Source: Eutreptiella sp. 'Long Island Sound 2002' (taxonomy: Eukaryota; Euglenozoa; Euglenophyceae; Eutreptiales; Eutreptiaceae). From it: DNA of 64,000 nucleotides. The stretch is from the NCBI GenBank assembly GCA_964036045.1, contig OZ038390.1:32552819-32616818 (forward strand). Reading direction: 5' to 3'. Both the position numbers and the translations under genes were made by a program. The notes under the pieces are model-generated. The model did not search any database. It was not told where the DNA came from and was given only the letters and a program-made list of their open reading frames with translations. Position 1 is the stretch's first letter. The number at the start of each line of letters is the position of its first letter. Below are positions 47,065 to 59,713 of the stretch, piece after piece.

Positions 47065-50000
47065 GCATGCATGCACACCCACACCCTCCTCTTTTTCTTC
47101 GTGCGCGTGCACTACCTGGTGTGCATGGGCTGTCGCGCGCTCTTCCTCAGGCCACCCCTTTGCCAGCCACCCCCCCAGAGCCCCATCAAGCCACCACACC
47201 CCCACGGTCTCCCACAGAGACCTCCCCGAGCGCGCCTCGCTCTCCGATCCGCTGGTCCCTCTGTGGCACCACCCACCTCTCCTCCTCCCCGTCGGAGCTG
47301 ATGACACCGGACCCCGCGCGCTCCGCCCCAGCCCCAGCCCCAACCCTGGCCCCAGCGTTCCCCACGCCCACTCCAGTTGGGGCTGCGGCCCCAGCCCCAG
47401 CCCCGGCTGACGGACAGGAGGCCAAAGGCCGGCGGTTTTTCCACACACGCGTCGCGCGCTCGCCGCAGCCTCAAAGGCGGGCAAAGTCGCAGGAGCCTTG
47501 TAGAAGGTCGGCAGACAGCGCCTGTGAATCGGCATCGTCCCTGCGCTGCAGTGTACTGCCGATGGCGGCGGATCCCCGGGAGGCGCAGCACCCGGAGGGC
47601 CGGTCCCAGCCGATGGCTGTTGGGCCGCGGCCCAGCACTGCGCGCAGTGGCAGTGGGACCTCCAGGTACTTGAGAGGGGGACCGAGGAGGGATGAGGGGG
47701 CCCGAATAGTGTGGACGTGTCCGGGATGTGCAGATGTGCGGGGCCGTCTCTCGTTTGTGGAGAGCAGCAGCGTCCACAGATCACTGCGCGCGCACACCTC
47801 AGGTCCCGTTTTTGTCGACAGGTACTCCAAATGGCTATTGAATCGTGGTCTTTTACCAAAATCAAAATTTTGGTAAAAAATTGATTTTGGTAAAAAGATT
47901 TTGGTGAAATGGTTTTTTCTTCTTATTGTAGGTTTGGTGTTTGTAGCTCCCAAAGGGGCTTGTTGCATGGTGTGCTGGTCGGGGTGGTGCGCTATCTCCC
48001 CACAGCCCAGTGGGATGGGGGCGACGGCCAGGGGGTTGAATTACGAGGGTCAGACCGGTTAGCACCCCCCTCCCCCCCTTCTGATACATCACTGGGGGTG
48101 CCATTGCCTGAAAAGCAATGACCCTTTGGGGGCTTGGAGCCCCTTTTCCAACCCCCTCCCCATTGGAGGGGGCTCCAAGTGCCGGCTCTCTTCTTTCCAT
48201 ATTGTCCATGAATATTTCGAATCTCCACAACCCCTCCCCCCCCAAGTAAAAGGCCCCCATGCAACAAGAGCAAGACACCAAAGGCGAGCGTTTTCATTGA
48301 ATAACATTGAGCCTCACAGAATGACAATGTTCTGGCAAATCGTTCCGGCGCGTTCCGGCATTTCCGGCGACCGCAACGCAGGCCGGGGGGGGGGGGGGTG
48401 TTGTGCCTTGTGAACATGCACTCCCCCCCCCCCCCGTGCAGTTGTTGGAAGCAAGATTTCAGGCATTTGTATTGAGGAAATAAGCGTGTGGCCCTTAGAG
48501 CCCCTTTCCGCAATCCCCCCCAAAATTTGCCGGGGCTCCAAGGGCCCCCCTTCCCCCCCAGTAAAATTTTCACAAGCCCAGGTTGCTGTGTCACTTAGCG
48601 GACTTGGCGGACTAAGCGGAGAGCAGCTTCGGAAGCGAAGGTTGCATTGCGCTTGCCAGTGCCAACAAGGAGGGGGGGGGGAGGGGTCGCTGGACAAGCC
48701 AATAGTTGCACAAGGGGGAGGGTGGGGTTCTCAGTGCCCCCCAAAGCGCTCAAGCATCATCACTCCCGAGACGCTCCGAGAAAGCGTCAGTCACGTTGAG
48801 CACAGGATTATCGGTGGCAAGGGTCAGCAATTCAGGTCGCCATCACCCAAGGGCAAGGAAAAAGCCCCTGGACAGACCCCCACACACCATGACTAGCGTG
48901 GTTTGGCGGGAGCGTGTGGTCACTCAGTGTAGCTGGGTCTGGCTCGGTGCGTATTCTCAGAGAGCGTGGGAGGTATGGTGTTGCGGAAACCCAAACCCCC
49001 CCCACCCCCAAGTAAATTTTTTGGGGCCCCTGATCTCATGCCTGCAGCGCTTCCCACCTGCCAAATACGCAGCAAATCCAAATGGCAACATTCCCTGGAA
49101 ACTACGGTTGTATCTGTTCCGGGGTAAACGGTTTACAAGGCCTACCTTTACCCTGTGGGTTACCCCTGACCAATCCTCTCCTTCTCCCCCTTTCCCTGTG
49201 GAATGATGGCCGGCAACCTTGCCTTGTTCTGGGTGTGGGAAGTGCATGCGTTCTCCGGCACTTTGAGTAACGCACCCTCTGGAGTACGTCAGACGCAACA
49301 AACAACGCCTCGGAGAAACTCTTGCTGGACGGCTTTTGTAAAACATGGTCAGACCTCCTGGAGGTTCATTCCGCACTGTTTGCCAGCCACACGTCCACCT
49401 GGAACGCGCAAACTCCGGCGCGGCTGCTGATTGCTGCGAAGCATCTGGGATTGATACTGTCGTATACGCACCATGCATCCCCAAGAATCTATTTTCTTGG
49501 TCGGCTGCCTGCAGCTGGAAATTTGGGACTTCCTAATCTTAGCAAAAGTCAAAAAAAATGTGAATTGGATTTCATTTTGATTCCCATGACCCCTTTCAAT
49601 CTAGATGAAATGAGATTCAAGGTCGTAAAGTTCAGAAACTGGAGATGAAATTTACAAGTAAGATCTATCAAGGTATAGCTTGGCAGGATTTCTGCTGGAT
49701 GGGTATTGCAGTGTGGCATGCAAAACAGAATGACCCTACCGAGCAGTGAGTCTCCTGGACGTTGCATCAAAGTGGTAGTGGCCACACACAGAAGCCATCA
49801 CAATGCCCTTCCGTCCCCTTTGTCTCGCTGCCTGTGCCCCGGTGTGCACTTCGCTGCACTCAATCTCAGGCCTCATTGCAGTACCTCAGAGACACACCTT
49901 GGGTCATGGAAACTACATGCCGTGCAGGTGTGTGCATTGGCTGTTGGGAATTCGCTTGAGAGTGAGCACCCTCCTCCCCTCCGCTGGCCTGAGCATCTAC

Positions 50001-53000
50001 TATCCCTGGACTGTTCAACACCTCAGACGGCAGCACGGGTGTAGTTGTTTACAGCCCCAGCCCCAGCCCCAGCCTCAACGCCCCGCACGCGGCGTCACTG
50101 TGCTCCAATAACACCCTCATCCTCATCCTCCTCCCATAGACAACACCCGAATACAAGCCACAGACCGAATGCATTATTTCTCTCTGTGACTGAGACTGGG
50201 TTTGGGACTGGGTGTGGGCTTTGGTTTTGGCTTCGGGAACGCTTACCTGCAGCATGCAGCTTGGGTAGTTATCCCCAAGGGAATTGTAGTTGTGCGTACA
50301 TGCGGGCACTTTTTTTCGAAAGTGTACCTTGATGTACTATTTTTTCAAATTTCCCCCTTTAGGCCTGCTTTCTTCACGAATGGTGCACATGTTGCTCAAA
50401 AAAGCGCACTTTGGAGTCCCGGATGCGGCACTTGGGGTGTGTGCCACGACGTACGCACAAGGTCAGGGATGGGCTGGAAGGAGCATATCATGCAACTCCA
50501 TTGGATGGTCCGTGCTGTGATAAGTGCAAGCTGAAGTACTGACCATATGGTCCATGAGACCATTTCTCCAAGTGCACTTTTGGCACAAGCACTGTGACCT
50601 ACAAAATGACTCTTGCACATCCTCCTGCAACCCTGACTCCAGCTCAAACTTAGACCAGGGTCTACCTTGATGTCAAACCATTGGGGTTGTAGTCTCTCCT
50701 TTGTAGTGAGTGATGGTGCCGATAGATCAATGTGCACCGAACGTTTTCTTCCCTTGTTTCCTCGGCAATGTAGCTAATTTCGCTTACCATATGGCGCTCG
50801 CAGCACTCTTGTGGTGTACCTATGGCAGATAGCATGTAGATGGTGTTTCATTTGCCCTGGGCTTTGGACTGCTGTGGATATCAATCCCCCCCTTTTAGAC
50901 ACCATACCCCTGCATCGCTAGCTCCCGATACTCGCTTTGTTTCATTCGCACTGGCCCTTCATGAAGCGAAACCAAATCAAACCAAGGCCCCTGGCGAAAA
51001 GTAAAATTTTACATGAGGGTGTCTTCAATTGTGTGTTGTGCTTGTGTTCTCTTGGATTATGTTTCCATCGGACAGGTGGCTGCAAAGTGTAGCCACCTAG
51101 AAATTTTTATCTCCATCCAACAGCCTAGCAGCAGGGCACAAGAGCAGTGAGCCATGCACCCAATGCCTGGATTTGAGGTGGCATGAGGGTTTCGCTCTGC
51201 TTTGTCTATGTGCTGTTTACTTTTGGCATGGCCTTGCCTCCGCGTTTAAGCTCCGCCTTAGGCTCCGGCAGCGCCTTTGCCCAGTGCTCAATCTGGTGGT
51301 GCCCAGGCATATTGGGGTCTGGCACAACAAGCTGGCCTCACCTCCGAGGGTAGAGAAAGTCAGATTGTTTCTTGTTGAACAAACCCCCAGCAAAGGGTGC
51401 AAACCAACGCCATGCCTGTCAGCACCCGGTATGGACACAAAACATCTTGGGGAAAAAGGTTGCAGCTCCGGTCCTCTTGGTCGTGCTGTGCGATGAGCCG
51501 CACCCAACCACCCACCCATAAAGCAGAACAAGGTTGACCCCTTGTGGCCCAGTCTCAGGAAACTGATGACAGAGATTGCCTCCTGGCTCAAAGACTGGAG
51601 GATATGATGGAACATGCTCATTACGCTCGCAGGGGGGCTGGTCCAACCTGTGCAACCTGGTCCAATGCACTTGGACTTGCTGTACAACATGCCCATGCGC
51701 AGTAGGCAAAGGACTGGGTAGGGAGATGGTCACACACACACACACACACACACCAGTGCGCTGACCACGGAACCCCCACACAGGGGGTGCGCGGGGAGGG
51801 GCCAAATGAAGTTTAATGCCGTTTGGAGCCGTAATGTTTTGGCCGACACGACCCGCCGCACGGAGCAACAGAAACTGTAGGCCCAAACAGAGGCTTGCGG
51901 AGCTTCATTGTGCACACAACCGGGCTCATGCGCTATTTTGAGAAACAGTCATCTCAGCTGGGCCGGGGGCGGGGGCTTGCCTCCGCGTTCAAGCTCCGCC
52001 TTAGGCTCCGGCAAGGCATTGTGGAACAATCTTCACCCCTACAAGCCCCATGCTCCCTTTGGGACCCTGACAGCTCTGGCTTTGCTCGTTTGGTGCTGTC
52101 TGCCTGGCCCGTGCATGTTCCCTCTTCGTAGGATCCCGACCGCCCTGGTGTGGTGGATTGTGACGGGCACACACTGAGCACTGTGGGCCAGCTTCTGTAC
52201 CGGCGTCCACAGTCTGGCCGGCCAGCAGGCGCACAGTCAGGTATGGCCATCATGGGGTGCTTGTCAGAGGCAGGCCTCTACAGGGGAGGGGGGTGTCCTG
52301 GGCTGGGGAAAAGTTTGGCAGTCGTCGAGCGTGTGCACCACGGCCTTGTCTAGCAGACACAGCACACGAAGGAAAGGTGTACCCAGGGAAGTAACCCCCC
52401 CAGACCAAAGCGACCATCGTGGGAAGAAACGAAATTTACCAGTGGGAAAATCTGGTCATGCCATTTTTTGGTACACAAACTTGTGGATCCCAGAGCCCTG
52501 CCCCCCCCCCCCCCTTCTAATACTTCCCTGGGGTGTAACCCCCCCCCGCCCCTCCCTTCGTGCAACGAAAACTCCCTGGTCAACTGGCGCTTCTTCTGAC
52601 ACTACTTGTAACACCGCGGTCTCATCCAACGCCCAGCCCCTCGTGAACCGGCGCGTTTTTACCCTCAAACACTATCTAGCGACCACCCTATGGTGAAACG
52701 GTGACACATGACCGGTGGTTGCGCAAGGGAGAGTCGGGGTACGCCCCATGATGACAGTCGGTGACGCAACCCCCTCCGACCCTGCAGCCCCTGCCAACAC
52801 CCCTCCAACACCACACACCGCCTTCGTCTGGCTCAGGTCTGGCAACTCGGCATTATCCCGCTGCAAATCGGGGAGTGGCGAAGTCCATGGACGGCGCCAA
52901 AGGCCGTCAGACGCAGGTGTCTTTATGGCCTAGCCCCATCTGTATGACACCCCCTCCCCCGGTTTTGCAGGACCAATCCCTGCGGGCAGGAGGCTCGTGG

Positions 53001-56000
53001 CCACGAGCAGACCCCCTGGCGAGCAGTGTGACCCGGCGGGCTGCTTTCCCCACCAGGCAGGCCGGGGGGGTTGGGGGGGGAGAAGGGGGCAGTCAGGCCG
53101 GGGGGGAGGGGAAACCAGAATGGAGGGGATGGGAGAGCGTGCGCATGGGAGGCAGCGACAACAAAGGGGATGGCCTGGCCAGCCAGCCCCGTCGCTACCG
53201 GGTGCCAGGGCAACCCCTGCTCAACCGGCATCAGGTGGGGGGTGTCTCCCGCAGCCCAGATGGGCTGTTTGCGCAACAGGAGCGGGAGATCAGGGGCAGA
53301 CCAGCCGTGAGGGGGAAAAGGATATATGGTGGACGGCCGAGACAGCGAAGGGAAGAACGGGTGACTGTCCAGGGCCCCGTAAAGGAGCAACAACCAGACG
53401 GAATGTCACACAGGGGGCAGGCGAGCACCTGTGCACCCAACAGAACTGGCGAGCGCCGCCGCGCCAGCCAGCACGTTGTAGCCTTGATGTAGGGGCTTGG
53501 ACAACTGGACGTCACGGTCATGGCAATGGATGCGTGCATCTGAAGCTTGTTGTCGGCCCGATGGGAATGGACGCCATCGGTGCAGTGTGCTGCACCGGTG
53601 AGCAGTGCAAGCATCACTCCTCACGGCCGGGAATTGGCCGGATTTGGCCGGAATTGGCCGGGAACTGGCCGGACATTGGCTCTTGTCAAACATAACACTG
53701 CGCCCCTCTTTCCCTGCGTGGTAGGACATTGTAATCAACCGGCTTGTTTGGACCCCGCTCCGTTTTCGTGATCGGGCAACGTTTTATAGCGCACCTTTGG
53801 CGCATGCTTTTCACTGTGAGGTTGCTGTGGCGGGGTGGAAGTTGCCTTTTTTTTTAATTATTATTTTCGGTGGGGACGTAGAGTGAAGTGGAGCATGTCT
53901 GCCCCCCAGGCTACTGTGAATTTCAAAAGGTGAACCCGGATGGCTGGGTGCAGTGACGCCAGCTTCTGCCATTAAGCTGTGACTCAGTGTGCGAGGGGCT
54001 CTGCAAGCCCTCCACAACGCTTCTGAACTAATGGGTCAATGAGGATTTAGTCTTTGCAGTCTTTTTTTCGTGATTGGGATTGTTGTCTTGGTGCGTCCGC
54101 ACACATACAGATCCCCGGATCGGGCATGTCTGTAGGCGGGCGGTGGCAGCCGTGCGTCAAGAGCATCCTTTCTGGGGAAATTGCTAAATTGAGTAGGCCA
54201 TGGAGGCAGTCTCGCTGCCGCGAGCACCACCAGCTGTGAAAGCCCCAATACACTATGCAACACCTGGCTCACGGCACCGACTGCAGCCATCATTCTACTG
54301 CGCCTCCGTCGCTGTCCCAGGATGCAGTGGCGCAAGCCCAGAGGCGGGCGGCAGCCCGGGTCAACCACAAGCCCCAGACCACCCTCACCCCTCGCTCTGA
54401 TCGGCGGCGCAACGTGCACGATGCGTAGGCCGCCTGCTGCCTCGCAGGTCGTTGCGTGTGTCTGGGGGCGGGCGACACAGGGGCGCATTGCCGGTTGTGT
54501 TGACCGGACCGAGGTCAACGAGCAGTGCGCCCGTGCCTCCTGCGTGAGCCCCAGACCACGACTGCTGGCGACCGGTCTCGTCGAATTCCGGGTTTCACAC
54601 CCAAAGTGGAAGCGGGACGGGACCACTCACTCGGGCTTCCGCCCACCAAAGTGTCATCCGCGACCCACCGCACCCACTCAAGGAGGCGTTTCCTGCACCG
54701 CGTAGTACATCTTTCTACACCGCCGCACAGAGCAACACAGAAGTCTTTGAGGCGCCCCACGGGCGTGGGCACTTCCGCTCATGAGTTGAAGGAGCAGGTC
54801 CACTAGCACCTCCATGATCACCACCACCGCCGCCGCTGCCACCCCACAAACTGGTAGCGCCGTATCGAACAGCGCCAGAAGCGGCCACGTGGGGGGGCAA
54901 AGAGGTACGGTGGGTAGAGTGATGGCGGGGAAGGGGTGAGTGTAGGCGAAGCATTTTGACTCTGCGTGAGATCAGGCCGCCCAACGGGGGCGGAGGCCCA
55001 GTTAAGAGGGAGGAGAGTTAAGGCCGGGGTTTGACCGGTGCCCCGTGCTATGTCCTTTTTGGGACCTGCTGTTGTTGATTGAGGCCGTTTGTGTCTCTTC
55101 GGAGTGGGGGGGTGGAAGACATGTGTGTTGTGGGCCAGAGTGGAATGTTGGTGTGTTCAGGGGGGGGGGGGGATGGGGGGGCTGGATGGACGAAGGAAGG
55201 CAAACGGGCCGCAAAGCAGGAGGATCACGGAGATCGGGACTGCACCCGGGCACCACGTTCTGGGACAGCAGGCGGCGTTTGCTGCTTCTGGGGGAATCTG
55301 GCCGTGGTGCCCGTGCGGGGCACTGCAAGTTGTGCTTTGGGGTCCGACCTCGGGGTACAACCTCCAGCCCCCACTCTGAGGAACGGGGGGGGGGCGGAAC
55401 GGGGGTCTCGGGGGCGCCGGCAACTGCGGTTGCAGGCGGGACCCCCGAAGCGGTTGAGAGCGGTTGGGAGATGGAAGCGTTCGGGCGGAACGGGCCCCCA
55501 GCCCCACAGGAAAGGCGGGAGGCATCACCCCCTTTGGAGCACAGCCCTGCCGTAACCCCCCAGGTCTGGGACGCGAGACCGCGGAGGCGCCCGGTCCGGG
55601 TGTGGGTGTGCCCTGCCTCAGCGCCTTATTGTCGTCGCCAACACTTTGCTACACCTTCAGCCTGCGCCAACGCCCTGGTCTGAATCGAGGTCGCCCCGGT
55701 TCTAGACACGCCATCTACCACGAGGTCCCAGGATCGAGCCCCAGGTGGGCATGCATCCTGATGCTCAGGGGTTGCTGCTCCTGCGGCGCCCGCTGCGCCC
55801 CCTGCAACGCACCCCGCGGCATGCAATTGGTGTACTTGTCGCGGAATAGGGGAAGTGGTACCCTTTCTGAACCGTGTTTTTGAATGGGCAGTGGTTACTG
55901 CAACATTTTTGTCCGTTTTGCGTATTGTGCCTCGCCACTGTCCCCGTTTGACCTACTTCCTTCACCCAAAATCGAGGAAAATTAATGCGGCGCTGATTAC

Positions 56001-56399
56001 CCTAAAGCTAATTACCTTTACCTTTGCGGCGCCTGCGGCGCGCAGTAAGCGCTCCCTAAGCCGTCCTGGGCGCTCGGTGAACCCGTGAGCTGGAAGACCA
56101 ATGATTCCTTTACCCTCTACACCCGGATTTGACCGGATTTGTTCGGATGGCCTGGCGTTCTGTTCTGGGGGTTCCCGTAGGGGACACCCTTGACCTCCAT
56201 CTTCCTCTCCTCGGTGTTGTGTAATCCTTTCTGCCCTCATGCCTCCAACCTGTGGTCTCAGGCTCAGCCAAAAGTGTACCCTGTGTCTTCAAGGCAAGCA
56301 GAACAGCTCCTGTCAGATTGGTATACTTCATTCCAACCCATATCTCTGACCAAGTGTGTTCTTACAAATGCCCCCCCCCCCCGCCCCGAAAAGCCAACA
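47065..56399. other. No supported gene; G/C-rich low complexity
   Basis: Dense short frames on both strands, mostly Pro/Arg/Gly-rich from G- and C-runs. Noted items: (CA)n at 51731-51753; matching segments GCCTCCGCGTTTAAGCTCCG at 51234 and GCCTCCGCGTTCAAGCTCCG at 51979; C14 at 52501; GGCCGGAATTGGCCGG-type palindromes near 53.64 kb; and a CTAGACACGCC...GATCGAGCCCC segment near 55.7 kb. None supports a gene. Confidence 0.4.
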
Positions 56400-56800
56400 G
56401 CAAAATTTTTTGAAATGCTGCGCACCACTGCCGGGCAATGCTTGGTGATCCGAAGCCCCCTGGCCCTGTGTTGCATTTCTCATGTCAGTGGTGGTGAGCA
56501 CCCTCCAGACTTCACGGTGTTGGGAAAGACTTTGTGCGGGGCGTGCCGACGCTGGCCTGTGAGGGACGCCCAGGGGCAGAAGCAGCGCTTGTGAGCAGAG
56601 GGACAAGTGTCCCCCTCTCAGCTGTTGAAAGTACTCATTCCCAATGGCTTGGAAAGAGCACAGCTAACAATTCATTTCTAAAACCCCGAACTAGTGCGTA
56701 CACCCAGAAGTACCGACCAGCAGACTCACTCAGCCTTTATGGCACCCTCCCCCCTCCCCTCTCGCCACCTGCCCTCTCCGTTACCTTCCCAACGCCCTGC
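56400..56800. repeat. Dispersed repeat, copy 2
   Basis: Diverged partner of 46260-46760 in the same orientation, with shared order of GGGGCAGAAGCAGCGCTTGT, GAGCAGAGGGACA, ACACCCAGAAG and CTCAGCCTTTATG blocks. Confidence 0.75.
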
Positions 56801-58449
56801 CCAAAGCATCACGGGTTGCGTCAGCGGTAATGTTCTCCATTGAGAAAGAACGATTACGTTTCGCGTTCTTGCTTGTTGTTGCTTCATCCATTTAGCATGG
56901 CCGTTTGTCGTGTGGTGTGTGTGTTTGTGGTCGAAATCCTGGTCCTACCAAATTTTTGTCGCCAAACGAAAAGGTACCGGTTTCTGTGCGCATGCAACAC
57001 CAACTGGAGATCAGATTGCCTCCGTCCTTCGCAGGGTGGGCGGGGCTGAATCCTGCTCCTGCCGGTGTTGACCGCAGGCTTGGCAGTTCCGTTTTTTTTT
57101 TTAATGGAATGCACTACATCCCCAGAGATGTGCTGGTGAGATCACCAACAACTGTCATGAAGAGGCGGAGTCCATAGAGCCATTACTAGAGAGTGAACGT
57201 TACGAAGGCGGTTGGTATGGCTTCAAGAGGTGAATGCAATTCATGCTATGCCCACGGTGCCTCATCATTGACATTGAACATTGACGTTTGGGGTTGTGGG
57301 GAGGGTCCCGTTATTTCCTCAAACATTCTTATATGTGGTGTGTGGCCATGCGTTTTGCCGCAGTGTAGGGAGGTTTAGGGTTCAGACTTTGGCAATGTAC
57401 GTTGCAGGAGCAAGTATGGTTGCAGTGCACAGGTAGTGCACAGTTTTCAGGCTGTCCTGGCCGCCCACTTCCTCTTCAATGCATCTTTCAGTGTTTATCA
57501 ACACTGGCTGCATGACTCAGGAGCCTGAGGGAAACAGGATGTGCTAAGCTTGGTGTTACCTTGGGGTTGTATATGTGCCTGAGTGCCATGTGTGTGTGTC
57601 TTTGTTTGATGCACGGGAGCAGGGTGCAAGGCAGCTAGGGAAGATTCAACCATAGGCGCAACCCCTTCACAGGCCTCCCCCCCCCCCCCTGTAGCCCTCA
57701 AACCCCTTCCTCGTCCTCTAATGCATAGTGCTGGTTTCAAAGGGCATGGGCGCTGAAATTCTTCTGGCACCTGTGTGACGTTGTTTTTTTGTCTCTATGG
57801 TGCCCTTTTCATGCTGAGCCATATTTTCACTGCCCAGACTCTGCCACTAGGAAAGCCAAAGCCACGGCTTTGGATCAGGCACAGAAGGCTGCGTCATCTT
57901 TGTAAAAAATAATGCACCCATGTAGCAATAGAGGACCCTCATTGTTGCTACCGAGTGTGGAAACAAGTAGTAGTGAGACGAGTAGCAGCTGTGCGGCCCA
58001 ACAAGATGATGAACAATTAGCCGCGGCCATACAATGGCAGATCGTTTTCTGCACCCCTGAAAAGTTGTGGTTGCTAATAGAAAGGCATTCAAATTGCTCA
58101 TACCACAAAGATGCCTCAGCACAACAAAGGCCAAGGCTCCCTCAGCTAAAGAGGCTATGCCTAACTGCCGTGGGTTCCCCCCTCTTTTTTCTTGCGGTCC
58201 TGGCATGCACGTTCACTGTCGCCACTCTCAGGGGCAGGACTTGCCGCTGCTTCCTTGGTCTTGTGCTTCATTGCCCCTTCAGCCTCCTGTGGACGATGCC
58301 GAATCGTTTGTGCTGTCCTTGTCCTCACCTGGCGGCCCCTTGTGGGAGCTCTCCCCTCTTCAGGGTTCAATGATAGCATGATTTGGCTCTTGAGCAGAGA
58401 GACAAAAAGAAGCGCCGACATTGGAGCGCAAACAAGAGCAAGCATGAAC
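56801..58449. other. No supported gene
   Basis: Short frames without domains. A 13-C tract followed by TGTAG lies at 57677-57694. Sequence just left of the RNase H fragment does not show reverse transcriptase motifs. Confidence 0.4.
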
Positions 58450-58840
58450 CAGCTTGAAGGGCAAGGGTGGGACCTGGTTTTCAGGGACGGGTCAGCAAAA
58501 CACCACCCCAAGATCGACTGGGTTGCTAGGTATGGGTGTGCGTGGTTGGGGAAATGGGGGGCTAAAGGCTATCTGCACCCGTCCACTGCCCAAACCAATG
58601 ATGGAGCAGAACTTCAAGCAGTCATCACTGTGTTAGATCATTTTGAATCTGTTGACATCAAACTTGTCATTGTCTTGGATTCGCATTATGTTTATGACGG
58701 TCTCAATGGGTCAGCCTTTCGCTGGTGAGAAGCAGGATGGGTCAGATCGTTATGGCCTGTGTATAATGTTGATGTGTGGATTGAGCTACTTGAGCCGGTG
58801 GATGGTGTTGTACCCACTCAAAAGGACTGCACCAGGCGCC
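58450..58840 (+). pseudogene. RNase H domain fragment
   Basis: LVFRDGSAK (first catalytic Asp, codon 58486-58488), QTNDGAELQAV (Glu, 58609-58611), VIVLDSHYVYDGL (Asp, 58678-58680) and, after an in-frame TGA at 58726, EAGWVRSLWPVYNVDVWIEL (fourth Asp at about 58771) follow the type-I RNase H order D-E-D-D. RNase H degrades RNA in RNA:DNA hybrids, and the QTN-x-AE block is common to cellular and retroelement enzymes. The TGA breaks the frame before the last catalytic residue, so it is probably inactive. No RT is adjacent, so the parent element cannot be named. Confidence 0.75.
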
Positions 58841-59713
58841 TCCGGGCGAGTACAAGGGTGTGTGTGTGCGTGCATTTTTTAGAAGCGTAACAACTCCGTT
58901 TCTGACGTTGTGCTAAACATTTCCCTCTGATTTAAGGCTTGGTGGGAGTTTCCCGATTGTACAGTGTGGCAAGTTGTGTTGAGCCGCATCTCTTGGTACC
59001 AGTGCTTTAGCACTCTGTGATGATGCACAAATCAATGACAAGTGAGTTGCCATGCGAAACTGCGGGTGACGGGTACCGTATGTTGTGGAAGGGCACGATT
59101 TCTGTGCTTTTGATCTTGTGAAGCAACCAAAGTGTTGTGATGCATTCTTGTTTCCCCCTTCCATTTGCAGAATTTTTTCACAGCAAAAAAACCCCCGCTT
59201 AAGCCCCCCCCCTGCCCCCCACTCCCCCCAGTGGCGCCTTTTTCGGCTGAAAAGGACACATTCCTTTCGCAAATGTTTGGGGACAAGTACCCCGTACCTC
59301 AAGCACATGTCACCTAGACCCTATTGTGCAAGGGCAAAGCATCCTCAGCAGCAGATGTTGGACATGAACTGTCGGAGTTTGCGCGGTGACTGAATTCATT
59401 CATAGCCAAACCCCTGTCATGTGTGGGTCATTCGCCATCATGAATATATGGCGTCTAAACCCGCAGCAAACGGCTGCCAAGGCCACCGCAATGGGCCTTT
59501 GGATGGGTTGGGGGATGTCCTGCAGCCAGGGGGTAAAGGAGGGAGGGACCTTGTGATCCAGAGAGGGGGAACGGAAGAGTGGACCAGAGAGAGGCCAGTG
59601 AGTCAGCCCACACACGCACAAGGGCCCAGGAGCATCACTGCCACCCGACAAGTGCCCAACAAGCATTGGTGGAGAGGAGCGACCCCTTTGCCCTTTGTTC
59701 AGAGCGTCGGACA

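Noticed and set aside
46815-47410. HTHTHT and CVCVCV ORFs
   Set aside because: Translations of the CA repeat, with equally long frames on both strands.
55680-55760. tRNA gene near GATCGAGCCCC
   Set aside because: Only a T-loop-like string is present; D and acceptor stems do not pair.
7319-58728. TGA reassigned to an amino acid
   Set aside because: TGA interrupts the chromodomain (in place of Trp) and the RNase H frame (not a Trp site), but both lie in decayed elements with other lesions, and intact genes here use normal stops.
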